Assembly: GCF_011682235.2 (NCBI RefSeq)
Contig: NZ_CP076718.1
Span: 932,607-996,606 of the forward strand
Direction of reading: 5' to 3'
Origin: Rhodocaloribacter litoris
GTDB taxonomy: Bacteria > Bacteroidota > Rhodothermia > Rhodothermales > ISCAR-4553
Length of the DNA stretch: 64,000 bases
In this document: one piece after another, positions 52,760 to 60,422 of the stretch
Numbering within the stretch: the stretch's first letter is position 1
Layout: each line of letters begins with the position of its first letter
Translations under genes and position numbers: made by a program
The notes under the pieces: model-generated
The model's database searches: none
Seen by the model: only the letters and a program-made list of their open reading frames with translations
Told to the model about the DNA's origin: nothing

Positions 52760-53850
52760 GGGCAGGTGCGGGTCGAATCGTTGGCCGGGGCGTCGAGGCG
52801 AAGGGCGGCGAGCACGGGGCGGTGGTCGGCCTCCATCGCCGGACCGATGCCAGCGGCCAGCACCTGCCAGCCCGGACCGGCCAGGATGTGGTCGATGCGG
52901 ACGAGCGGCCGGCGCGCGGGGAACGTGGCGGCGTAGAGCGGCCCCCGCGCCCGGACGGCGTCGGTGAAGCCGCGGGCGAGTTCGCGGAAGGCCCACTCGT
53001 GCCGCGTCGCGTTGAAGTCCCCCACGACGAGCACGGGCCTCGTCTCCGCCTCGATGCGGCGGCGCAAGGCGCGGGCTTCCCCGGCCCGGACGAGCACGTC
53101 GTCGCGCAGCGTGCGCAGCGCCCGCCCGAGACGACCCAGGCCGGTGCGCCCCTCCTCCAGGGGCACCTTGCTCAGGTACGAGCGCAGGTGCACGTTGTAG
53201 ACCACGAACGTACACCCGCACCACGACAGCTCCGCCCGGACGGCATGCCCTCCCTCCCCCGCCGGCCCGACGGGGATGACCTCGAACGTCCCGGCCAGGC
53301 CACGCACGAAGACGGGGTGGCCGACTCCCTGCACCCCTTCGCCGGACCGGTCCGGCAGCCCGTACCCGGCCTGGAGCACCGGGAAGACTTCGCCCGAAAA
53401 GCCCTGCTCTCCGTTACCGTAGAACGCGATGGCCGCTTCCTGCAGGCCCACTACGTGAGGACGGTACACGGCCAGCACGTCACGGAACGCGCGGGAGACG
53501 GTCCGTTCCGGCCCGCGGGCGTTGAGCGAGAGGACCACGAGCGTATCCCCGGCCGCCCCCGGAGGCACCGCCACCGGCCGCCACAGCCGCGGCACGTCGC
53601 CCCCGAAGCGGAGGGCCACGAGCACCAGCATCCCCGCATAGAGGCCCCGGAGCGCGAGGGGCGCCCGGCGGAGCAACACCCACACGGCGACGCCCACCAC
53701 GACCAGGCTCAGCGGCGGCACGAGCGGCCCGAGGAGCTGGAGCACCCATACGCCCGGACCCGGCGCCACGTACGCCGCCGCATAGCCCCCGAGGAACAGG
53801 AGCGCCGGCACGACGAGCATCCCGGCCCGAACGCGACGCACTCCGCTCAT
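52756..53850 (-). CDS. Endonuclease/exonuclease/phosphatase family membrane protein
   Basis: The 364-residue protein has three N-terminal membrane helices (VVPALLFLGGYAAAYVA, PLSLVVVGVAVWVLL, LYAGMLVLVALRFGG) and an extracytoplasmic EEP domain. LSLNARG, VVGLQEAAIAFYG, VVGDFNATRHEWAF and MEADHRPVLAAL hold the catalytic Asn, Glu, Asp and His residues. Membrane-anchored EEP proteins are usually phosphodiesterases of lipids or glycans. It overlaps the flanking genes by ATGA on both sides. The specific substrate is unknown. Confidence 0.85.
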   Translation of the reverse strand: MSGVRRVRAGMLVVPALLFLGGYAAAYVAPGPGVWVLQLLGPLVPPLSLVVVGVAVWVLLRRAPLALRGLYAGMLVLVALRFGGDVPRLWRPVAVPPGAAGDTLVVLSLNARGPERTVSRAFRDVLAVYRPHVVGLQEAAIAFYGNGEQGFSGEVFPVLQAGYGLPDRSGEGVQGVGHPVFVRGLAGTFEVIPVGPAGEGGHAVRAELSWCGCTFVVYNVHLRSYLSKVPLEEGRTGLGRLGRALRTLRDDVLVRAGEARALRRRIEAETRPVLVVGDFNATRHEWAFRELARGFTDAVRARGPLYAATFPARRPLVRIDHILAGPGWQVLAAGIGPAMEADHRPVLAALRLDAPANDSTRTCP

Positions 53851-54890
53851 CGCCCGGCCTCCCGCACGGTTTGCGCGTCACGCCGGACCGGCACGTCCGG
53901 CAGCACGCCCCGCTTCTTCACCAGCCCGTAACGGTCATAATGCCGGGGCCGGCCCCGCTCCCGCAGGTACTGCCGGATCTGGGCGAGCTGGTTGACCAGG
54001 CCAAACTCGACCGGGTCGATGCCCTCCGTCCGGCGCACCGCGCGGGGATGCGTGAGGCGCCACAGGCCGAGGTGCAGCCACCGTTTCACGAGCACCACAC
54101 GGGGCACCCGCCACACCTCCCACGGGTGTTTCCGGTGGGTGAAGTCTGCCTCCGTACCATGCTGCCAGTGATGGCGCAGGTAGGCCATGGCCCGTCCTCG
54201 CCGCCGGGCCGCCGCCAGGAACGCCCGGCGGGTCAGACGCGCGGCGTCGGGGTGGTGCTCCACCGGCACATCACGCACCCACACCACCCGGAAGCCGGCC
54301 AGGATGAGCTGCTTCGCGAAGAGGGTGTCCTCCTGGAAGCCGTACGTCGAGCCGGGACCGAGTTCGGGATCGAAGGCCGGCACCTTCTCGAGCACGCGCC
54401 GGTGCAGGGCCATGCTGATCGTGATGGGATGCGGATCGCCCGCCCCGCGCTCCACCGAGACGGAGAGGTTGACACGGTGGAAGGGCGTCATCCAGGGGCG
54501 CTCCAGGTGCGGGGCCAGGACGGACGTGCCGCCCACGACGTCGGCCAGCCCGGCCCGGATCGGCGCGGTCATGGCATCGGCCCAGCGGGGGGGCAGGCGC
54601 ACGTCGTCGTCGGTGAACAGCAGGATCTCGCCGCGGGCGGCGTAGAGGGCCGTCGTCCGCGCGTAGCCCGTGCCGGGGCGGAGCTCCTCCACCAGGCGCA
54701 CCGGCATGTTCGGCAGGCGCGCCGACCGCACCCAGGCGGCCGTCCCGTCCGTCGAGCCGTTGTCCACCACCACCAGCTCGGCGGTGAGGCCGGGCGGCAG
54801 AGCAAGGCGTCCGACCGAAGCCAGCGTCTCCTTCAGGGCCTCGAGCCGGTCCCGCGTGCAGATGAGGATGGACAGGTTCGGCCCGCTCAT
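53847..54890 (-). CDS. Family 2 glycosyltransferase (tandem paralogue B)
   Basis: The 347-residue protein begins LSILICTRDRLEALKETLAS and has LVVVDNGSTDGTAAWVRSAR and the metal-binding LLFTDDDVRLPPRWADAM. It shows clear similarity along its length to the product of the adjacent gene 54887-55924, with the same ICTRDRL/ICTRDHL start and the same RLTHPRAVRR-EGID tail, so the two arose by tandem duplication. It overlaps both neighbouring genes by ATGA. Confidence 0.9.
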   Translation of the reverse strand: MSGPNLSILICTRDRLEALKETLASVGRLALPPGLTAELVVVDNGSTDGTAAWVRSARLPNMPVRLVEELRPGTGYARTTALYAARGEILLFTDDDVRLPPRWADAMTAPIRAGLADVVGGTSVLAPHLERPWMTPFHRVNLSVSVERGAGDPHPITISMALHRRVLEKVPAFDPELGPGSTYGFQEDTLFAKQLILAGFRVVWVRDVPVEHHPDAARLTRRAFLAAARRRGRAMAYLRHHWQHGTEADFTHRKHPWEVWRVPRVVLVKRWLHLGLWRLTHPRAVRRTEGIDPVEFGLVNQLAQIRQYLRERGRPRHYDRYGLVKKRGVLPDVPVRRDAQTVREAGR

Positions 54891-55924
54891 GGCGACACCT
54901 CCGCCGGTCGTGGAGCCGGCGCCTGCCCGTCAGGCACCTCGCCGGCCTGCTTGACGAGCCCTTCCCGCGCGTACGCCCGGGGCCGGCGGCGCAGCCGTAC
55001 GTACTCGCGGGCCTGCTCGTACTGGTTCACGAGGAGGAACTCGGCCAGGTCGATGCCCTCCCTCCGGCGCACCGCGCGGGGATGGGTAAGGCGCCACAGG
55101 CCCAGCCGGAGCCGGCGGATCGCCAGCACGGCCCACGGATGCCGCCAGACCTGCCACGGCCGGGTGCGGCGGGTCCACCGCGCCTCCGGCTCATGCCGCC
55201 AGTGGTAGGCGATGTAGGTCAGGCCACGTCCCCGGCACCGGGCCGCGTGCAGGTAGGCCGCCCGCCCCAGGCGGCTCGCGTCGGGGCGGTGGACCACCGG
55301 CGCCTCCCGTACCGTCGCCACGCGGAAGCCCGCCGCCTGCACCTGGTAGGAGAACAGCGTGTCGTCGAAGAAGCCGTAGTACGTGCCCGGGCCGAGATCG
55401 GGGTCGAAGCCGGGCACCCGCGCGAGCACGCGCCGGTGGAAGCCCATGCTCAGGCCCACCATGTCCGCGCGGCGGTCCTCATCCATCCCTTCGGTGACGG
55501 CCAGCACGGCCCGGTGAAAGACCTGCATCCACGGGCGCACGAGTGCGGGGTGCAGCACCGACGTGCCCCGGACGGCGTCCGCCGCCCCCGCGAGGATCGG
55601 CGCACACATCGCCGCGAGCCAGTTCGCCGGCAGGTCCACGTCGTCGTCGGTGAACAGGATGATCTCGCCCCGGGCGGCGGCCAGCCCGGCGTTGCGGGCG
55701 CGGGCCTGCCCCGGCCGCGGCGCCTCGACGACCCGCACCGGTATGTTCGGCAGGCGCACCGTGCGGGCCCAGGCGGCCGTGCCGTCCGTCGAGCCATTGT
55801 CCACGACGACCAGCTCGGGATCGAGGTCCGGCGGTACTGCCAGCCCCGCAACGGTTTGCATCGTCTCCCGGAGGGGCCCCAGGTGATCCCGGGTACAGAT
55901 GAGGATGGAGACGGGCACGGACAT
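54887..55924 (-). CDS. Family 2 glycosyltransferase (tandem paralogue A)
   Basis: The 345-residue protein begins VSILICTRDHLGPLRETMQT and contains ILFTDDDVDLPANWLAAM as its DDD metal-binding segment. It is transcribed just before its paralogue. The C-terminal HPRAVRRREGIDLAEFLLVNQ block is shared with that paralogue and not with the third GT2 at 47313-48176. Likely transfers a sugar to a glycan or to the cluster's product. Confidence 0.9.
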   Translation of the reverse strand: MSVPVSILICTRDHLGPLRETMQTVAGLAVPPDLDPELVVVDNGSTDGTAAWARTVRLPNIPVRVVEAPRPGQARARNAGLAAARGEIILFTDDDVDLPANWLAAMCAPILAGAADAVRGTSVLHPALVRPWMQVFHRAVLAVTEGMDEDRRADMVGLSMGFHRRVLARVPGFDPDLGPGTYYGFFDDTLFSYQVQAAGFRVATVREAPVVHRPDASRLGRAAYLHAARCRGRGLTYIAYHWRHEPEARWTRRTRPWQVWRHPWAVLAIRRLRLGLWRLTHPRAVRRREGIDLAEFLLVNQYEQAREYVRLRRRPRAYAREGLVKQAGEVPDGQAPAPRPAEVSP

Positions 55925-55927
55925 GGG

Positions 55928-57055
55928 TCATTGGCCATCAACGGCCGGTCGGGTTCTCACCGGCAGTGCCCGGATGCGCGCGGCCACCATCTCGGCCAGC
56001 CGCCGGCTGCCTTCGGCGTTGAAATGCACTTCGTCTAGAAAATGCTCCGGCGTCCAGCCCCGGTCGGGCAGATCAGCCAGGACCATGCAGGGCGCCTCGT
56101 TGCAGAGGCCCTCCGCCAGCCCGTGGAACCGCCTCAGCAGCCCCGGCAGCGCGTCGTCGACGATGCGGGGCGTCCATGCGTGCGTCCCCTCGCGCCCCGC
56201 ATAGGCCGCTTCGTTGACCACCTGCGGCACAAAGACGGCGTAGCCCCCGCGCTCCCGCACCAGGCTGCGCAGCGTCTCCAGGTTACGGCGGTAGACGCCG
56301 TCCACATACGGATCGGGGGCCCGGTACGCCCCCTCGGGCGCCGGCGTCGTCTCACCGCGCTCGTCGTCCAGGCCGAGCTGCCGCCCCACGAAGCCTGTGA
56401 GCCGCACCAGACCCGAACGGCTCTTCAGCTCCTCCCAGAACGAGGGCGGCGGCCCGGCGGCGACCTCCAGGTTCTCGTACTGCTCCAGTCCGTGCGCCCG
56501 GTACTCGGGCGTGGCGTCGAAGCGATGGTAGTTGCGCAGGTCGTCCAGCCCGGTGTAAAAGACGACGACATCCGGCCGGACTTCCGGCAGGATCAGGGCC
56601 GTCTGGATGACGTGCTCGGCCGTCGAGTAGCCGGGGACGCCGAAGTTGAAGACGGCGTAGCGGTCGCCCAGGGCCTCCTGGAGCCGGGCCGGCCAGGTGT
56701 CCTCGTCCGGCAGGTGCGCCCCGAAGACGGCCGAGCCACCCAGCACGGCGACGCGGATGCGGTTCCCGGCGTCCGCCGGCGCCCCCGTCCACCGGGTGCG
56801 CTGTGCGGTCAGCGTCACCTTCTTGCCCCACAGCGGCACCTGCAGCGTGGCCGCTGGCCGCCCCACGAGGTAGGGGTGATGTTCAAAGACCACGCTCATC
56901 AAAGGGGCGGGGCGCCCCCGGTACAGCCAGCGCCCCTCCTTCACGCGGAAAAGGGCCTGCCCGCTCAGTTCAGCCAGCAGGACCACCAGAAAAAGGGCGC
57001 CTGCGCCAAGCAGCAAACCGCGAAAGAAGCGTGCAAAGAAGGACGAACGTTTCAT
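55928..57055 (-). CDS. Membrane-anchored SGNH/GDSL hydrolase
   Basis: The 375-residue protein has one N-terminal membrane helix (GLLLGAGALFLVVLLAELSG) and an SGNH fold with the nucleophile Ser in VAVLGGSAVFGAHL, the Gly/Asn block VFNFGVPGYSTAEH, and the catalytic Asp/His pair in FLDEVHFNAEG. The enzyme should remove or transfer acyl groups in the periplasm, as in glycan O-acetyl editing. It follows the ABC transporter gene by 64 bp and leads the GT2 pair. Confidence 0.88.
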   Translation of the reverse strand: MKRSSFFARFFRGLLLGAGALFLVVLLAELSGQALFRVKEGRWLYRGRPAPLMSVVFEHHPYLVGRPAATLQVPLWGKKVTLTAQRTRWTGAPADAGNRIRVAVLGGSAVFGAHLPDEDTWPARLQEALGDRYAVFNFGVPGYSTAEHVIQTALILPEVRPDVVVFYTGLDDLRNYHRFDATPEYRAHGLEQYENLEVAAGPPPSFWEELKSRSGLVRLTGFVGRQLGLDDERGETTPAPEGAYRAPDPYVDGVYRRNLETLRSLVRERGGYAVFVPQVVNEAAYAGREGTHAWTPRIVDDALPGLLRRFHGLAEGLCNEAPCMVLADLPDRGWTPEHFLDEVHFNAEGSRRLAEMVAARIRALPVRTRPAVDGQ

Positions 57056-57119
57056 ACGAACATGATTTACCGGAGGGAAAGCTTTGCAACCGACACCGCC
57101 TCCTCCTATCGCGAGACCG

Positions 57120-59000
57120 TCAGTTTTCCGAAATCTGAGCCCGTTCAGCCTGGATCTGTTTCTGCCACGACTCGGCGTAGAGGCCGCCGCGCGCCAGGAG
57201 CTGCTCGTGCGTGCCCGACTCCACCAGGTGGCCGCCCTCCATGACGTAGATCAGGTCGGCCCGCATGGCGGTGGTGAAGCGGTGGGTGACGATGAGCGCC
57301 GTCCGCCCGCGGACGAGGTCGCGGAAGCGGTCGAGCCACTGCATCTCGGCCCAGGAGTCCATGAAGCTGGTCGGCTCGTCGAGCAGGACGAGGGGGGCAT
57401 CCCGGTAGAAGGCCCGCGCCAGGGCGATGCGCTGCCACTGCCCGCCGCTCAGATCCACGCCGCCCTCGAACTCCTTCCCGAGCATCGTGTCGAGCCCGTG
57501 CGGGAGCTGGTCGACGATGGACCGGGCCCCCGCCGCGTCGATGGCCCATTGCAGGCGTTCGTCCGAGAGCGGCACCTCCACGTTGCCGTAGGCGATGGAC
57601 TCGCGCACCGTGCCCGCATAGTTGACCGGATACTGGAACAGCACCGTCACGCGCCGCCACAGGTCGCGCGGGTCCACGTCGCGGATGTCCACGTCGTCCC
57701 ACCGCACGGCGCCGGCCTCGGGGTCGTAGAAGCGGCACAGCAGCTTGATCAGGGTGCTCTTGCCGGCGCCGTTCTTCCCCACGATGGCGACCGTCTTGCC
57801 GGCCGGGATGAACAGGTTGAACCCGTCGAGGGCCAGGTAGTCGCTGCCCGGATAGCGGAACGAGACGTTGTCCACGGTGATGCCGTGCCGCAGCGTCGCC
57901 GGCACCGGCTTCGGCTGCGCCGGGACGCGGACGCGCGGCTCGAGCTCGAGGAACGTGAACAGGTGTTCGAGGAAGAGGGCGTCGGCGTAGAGGGTGCCGA
58001 CGCTGCTCAGCAGGGCCCGCATGAGCCCCTGCCCCTGGTTGAAGGCCTGGTAGAAGAGCGCCACGTCGCCGAGGGACGCCAGCCCGCGGATGGCGCGAAA
58101 CACCATCCAGGCCATGATCCCTCCGGTAGCGGCCAGGGCCCAGAGACTGGCAAAGAGCGACGCCGTCCGCTGCCTCCGGCTGAGCCGGATGAAGGCGTCG
58201 CGCAGGTTCTTCCGCACGCGCTGATAGGCCGTGAGAAACTGCTCGCTCAGGCCGAAGAGCCGCACCTCCTGTGCCGACTCCCGCCCGGTGATGACCCGGT
58301 CGAAGTACCGCGCCCAGCGTCGCTGCTGGGTTGTGCTACGCCACCAGGCGTGGTAGATCCGCTGGTGCACCAGCAGGATGCGTAGTGCAGGCAGTGTAGA
58401 GCCAAACAGCACCAGGGGCACCCACCAACCGTACGCCAGGAGAATACCCGAGATGGCCGTGATGGTGACGAGGTTCTGTAGGATGGCGCCCGTGCCTTCA
58501 AGGATCGTCAGCACCCGCCGATCCGCCTCCTCGTTGGCCCGGGCCATGTGATCGAAGTACTCGGGAATGTCATAAAATTCGAGATCGACACGAGCCGTCT
58601 TGCGGTGGATCAGGGCCTTGATGTGGTCCGTGACGAGCTCCGCCTGGGCATTGCGGACCCAGATGATGCCCTGCTGCACGACCTGCCCCAGAATCAGGAT
58701 GGCCACCAGCAAACCACCTGAGAAGATGACCGGTTTCAGGTACTCGAAGCTCAGGTCACCGCCGATGCTGCCGGTGAAGGCATCGACGACCACCTTCGTC
58801 AGGTAGACCGTCGCGGCAGGAAAAAGCCCCTGGAGCAGGAGCATGACGGCCCAGGCCGTCGTCCACGGTCCGGCGGCCTTCCAGGCAATCTTCAGCGCCC
58901 GGCCGATGTGCACGAGTTTCTGCCGGACGTTGGCCCAGTCCAGCCGGTGTGGCGCAGGCGCAACGCCAGGGTCCCGATGGGATGTCGTAGGCTCGTTCAT
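57120..59000 (-). CDS. ABC transporter, fused membrane and ATPase domains (probable lasso-peptide or product exporter)
   Basis: The 626-residue half-transporter has a type I exporter membrane domain (about residues 30-340) and a C-terminal ATPase with Walker A VGKNGAGKSTLIK, signature DLSGGQWQRIALARAF and Walker B LVLLDEPTSFMDSW. It is a homodimer-forming exporter of the D-protein type found in lasso clusters. Its start overlaps the kinase stop by ATGA, so the two are coupled. No peptidase domain is fused. Confidence 0.9.
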   Translation of the reverse strand: MNEPTTSHRDPGVAPAPHRLDWANVRQKLVHIGRALKIAWKAAGPWTTAWAVMLLLQGLFPAATVYLTKVVVDAFTGSIGGDLSFEYLKPVIFSGGLLVAILILGQVVQQGIIWVRNAQAELVTDHIKALIHRKTARVDLEFYDIPEYFDHMARANEEADRRVLTILEGTGAILQNLVTITAISGILLAYGWWVPLVLFGSTLPALRILLVHQRIYHAWWRSTTQQRRWARYFDRVITGRESAQEVRLFGLSEQFLTAYQRVRKNLRDAFIRLSRRQRTASLFASLWALAATGGIMAWMVFRAIRGLASLGDVALFYQAFNQGQGLMRALLSSVGTLYADALFLEHLFTFLELEPRVRVPAQPKPVPATLRHGITVDNVSFRYPGSDYLALDGFNLFIPAGKTVAIVGKNGAGKSTLIKLLCRFYDPEAGAVRWDDVDIRDVDPRDLWRRVTVLFQYPVNYAGTVRESIAYGNVEVPLSDERLQWAIDAAGARSIVDQLPHGLDTMLGKEFEGGVDLSGGQWQRIALARAFYRDAPLVLLDEPTSFMDSWAEMQWLDRFRDLVRGRTALIVTHRFTTAMRADLIYVMEGGHLVESGTHEQLLARGGLYAESWQKQIQAERAQISEN

Positions 59001-59980
59001 GCGCTGCCCGCCTCCTCCCGCCGCTCCCCGCTGGCGGAAACAGCCTCCGGCATCCGAGCGGCCACGTCGGCACGCACGAGCTCAACGAGTTCGTCCAGAC
59101 GCGACAGGTCCCGCGGCCGGCGCAGACGTCGAACGGGCAGACCCTGCGCCAGACGAGCGCTCTCGGCCAGGTGCTGCGGCGTGGCCCCCTGCTCACCAAA
59201 CATGCGGAGCGCGAACGAATGCCGCATCAGCTCCACACACGCCTCGCGAGCCGGGATGGGTTCGACCCGGGGCGACGCCTCCGGCTCCTCATGCCAGTCG
59301 AGCACGTAGACGCAGGCCAGCGGCAGCGCCTCGGTCACGAACCGGTCTCGCACCGTCACCAGGCGCTTCGTACCCAGCGGACTGATCGGCACCTGGCGCG
59401 CCGGGTCGTCCAGCCCCACCGCCTCGACGGCATCGGGGAGCAGCTTCAGGCCGGGAAACGCCGGCAGCGCTTGTACTTCGCCGTCCTTTAGCACGACAGG
59501 CAGCACGTCATCCGTCAGCACCGGGTGGCCGTGCCGGTGAAAGGCCGCCGTCGTCGTGGACTTCCCCATCCCCTTCCATCCGACGAACCCCACCGCCACG
59601 CCGTCGATGGCCACGGCTGCGCCATGCAGCGACGGGATGCCTCGTTGATGGAGCACGAAACCCATTCCGATACCGGAAACGAGAAAGCGGAAGCCTCGCT
59701 CCATCGCACCCGGCGCCGGATCGATGATCATCTCACACCCGGAGCGGATCACCAACCCGCCAATCCCGTGCATCCAGAAATGAATCTCCTCCGATGTCGT
59801 CACGACCTCCCAGCTGCCATCTTCCTGCCGGGGCGTGGGCAACGGGGAAACGCGATCATACCGGATCACTACGTCTACACGCTCACTCGGCTCGATTTCG
59901 ACGAGTTCGGGAAGTGCGAGTTCAGAGGCTACTTCCAGTCCATAACACCGGTAGCAATGCTTCCTCACGTCATTCATCAT
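58997..59980 (-). CDS. HPr-kinase-like P-loop kinase (lasso-cluster kinase type)
   Basis: The 327-residue protein has a degenerate N-terminal region and an HprK/PEPCK-like P-loop GWKGMGKST at residues 134-142, followed by VLTDDVLPVVL, an acidic segment where HprK has its metal-binding aspartates. Homologues in lasso clusters (paeninodin, pseudomycoidin) phosphorylate the precursor at its C-terminal Ser. The present precursor ends in Lys, with Ser47 four residues inside, so the target is uncertain. It overlaps the ABC gene by 4 bp and begins a new transcription unit after the terminator at 60211. Confidence 0.8.
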   Translation of the reverse strand: MMNDVRKHCYRCYGLEVASELALPELVEIEPSERVDVVIRYDRVSPLPTPRQEDGSWEVVTTSEEIHFWMHGIGGLVIRSGCEMIIDPAPGAMERGFRFLVSGIGMGFVLHQRGIPSLHGAAVAIDGVAVGFVGWKGMGKSTTTAAFHRHGHPVLTDDVLPVVLKDGEVQALPAFPGLKLLPDAVEAVGLDDPARQVPISPLGTKRLVTVRDRFVTEALPLACVYVLDWHEEPEASPRVEPIPAREACVELMRHSFALRMFGEQGATPQHLAESARLAQGLPVRRLRRPRDLSRLDELVELVRADVAARMPEAVSASGERREEAGSA

Positions 59981-60056
59981 CCGGCACGGCCTGCTGATTC
60001 ATCTCATCCTGGCGGAAACCAACCATAAAAGCGAGGCACATCAGAGCATAATCCAT
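59970..60056 (-). CDS. Possible 28-residue peptide upstream of the kinase
   Basis: The frame beginning MDYALMCLAFMVGFRQDEMN ends at 59970, overlapping the kinase start. It is part of a longer open frame up to 60212. Its predicted peptide has no similarity that was recognised, and no good ribosome site was seen, so it may be a leader peptide or nothing. It is listed because it is coupled to the kinase gene in position. Confidence 0.2.
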   Translation of the reverse strand: MDYALMCLAFMVGFRQDEMNQQAVPDDE

Positions 60057-60210
60057 GCCCGGCTTTGCACGATCCGGCGGAGCGCTCGTTCCTGCCCTGC
60101 GATCGCACCGGACGCGTACGCCGCGAGGCAACCAGATCTCCGCCGGCCCCATGATACAAAAACGTGAAGGGCGAAAGCGCCGGTGATCATTTCGACCCGC
60201 ACCCTGATAC

Positions 60211-60252
60211 AAAAAAAAACCGGCCTACAGCAGGAAACCCACTGTAGGCCGG
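60211..60252 (-). terminator. Strong intrinsic terminator after the lasso precursor gene
   Basis: On the minus strand CCGGCCTACAG and its perfect partner CTGTAGGCCGG (60242-60252 with 60220-60230) form an 11-bp stem, followed at once by nine T residues (60219-60211). It ends the transcript 15 bp after the precursor stop codon and separates the peptide operon from the kinase-exporter operon. Confidence 0.95.
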
Positions 60253-60266
60253 CATGCCAACACCTG

Positions 60267-60422
60267 TTACTTGACACCAACGCTGTAGAAGGTGTTGTCG
60301 ATGTTGTTGACCCCACAGGGATGGTCGCAACCACCCGCACTCTGGTTGCCCGTGATGGTGGCAACGGACCCGTAGATGGTGAGGGCCGGGGCCTCGTAGC
60401 CCTTTTTGATGGACGTGTTCAT
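60267..60422 (-). CDS. Putative lasso-peptide precursor, 51 residues
   Basis: The small ORF begins MNTSIKKGYEAPALTIYGSV. Its leader fits YxxPxLxxxGxxxxxT with Tyr9, Pro12, Leu14, Gly18 and Thr24, the motif recognised by PqqD-like B1 proteins. The candidate core starts at Gly25 or Asn26 (GNQSAGGCDHPCGV) and contains Asp33, which would give a 9- or 8-residue macrolactam ring, plus Cys32 and Cys36. The tail after the ring is long (18 residues) and ends SVGVK. GGAGGA precedes the ATG, and the start overlaps the stop of the cyclase gene (TATGA). A terminator follows. Confidence 0.85.
   Translation of the reverse strand: MNTSIKKGYEAPALTIYGSVATITGNQSAGGCDHPCGVNNIDNTFYSVGVK

Noticed and set aside
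59970..60212. An 80-codon open frame ahead of the kinase as a full gene.
   Set aside because: Its start lies inside the terminator T tract and the composition is not gene-like; only the last 28 codons were listed as a weak possibility.
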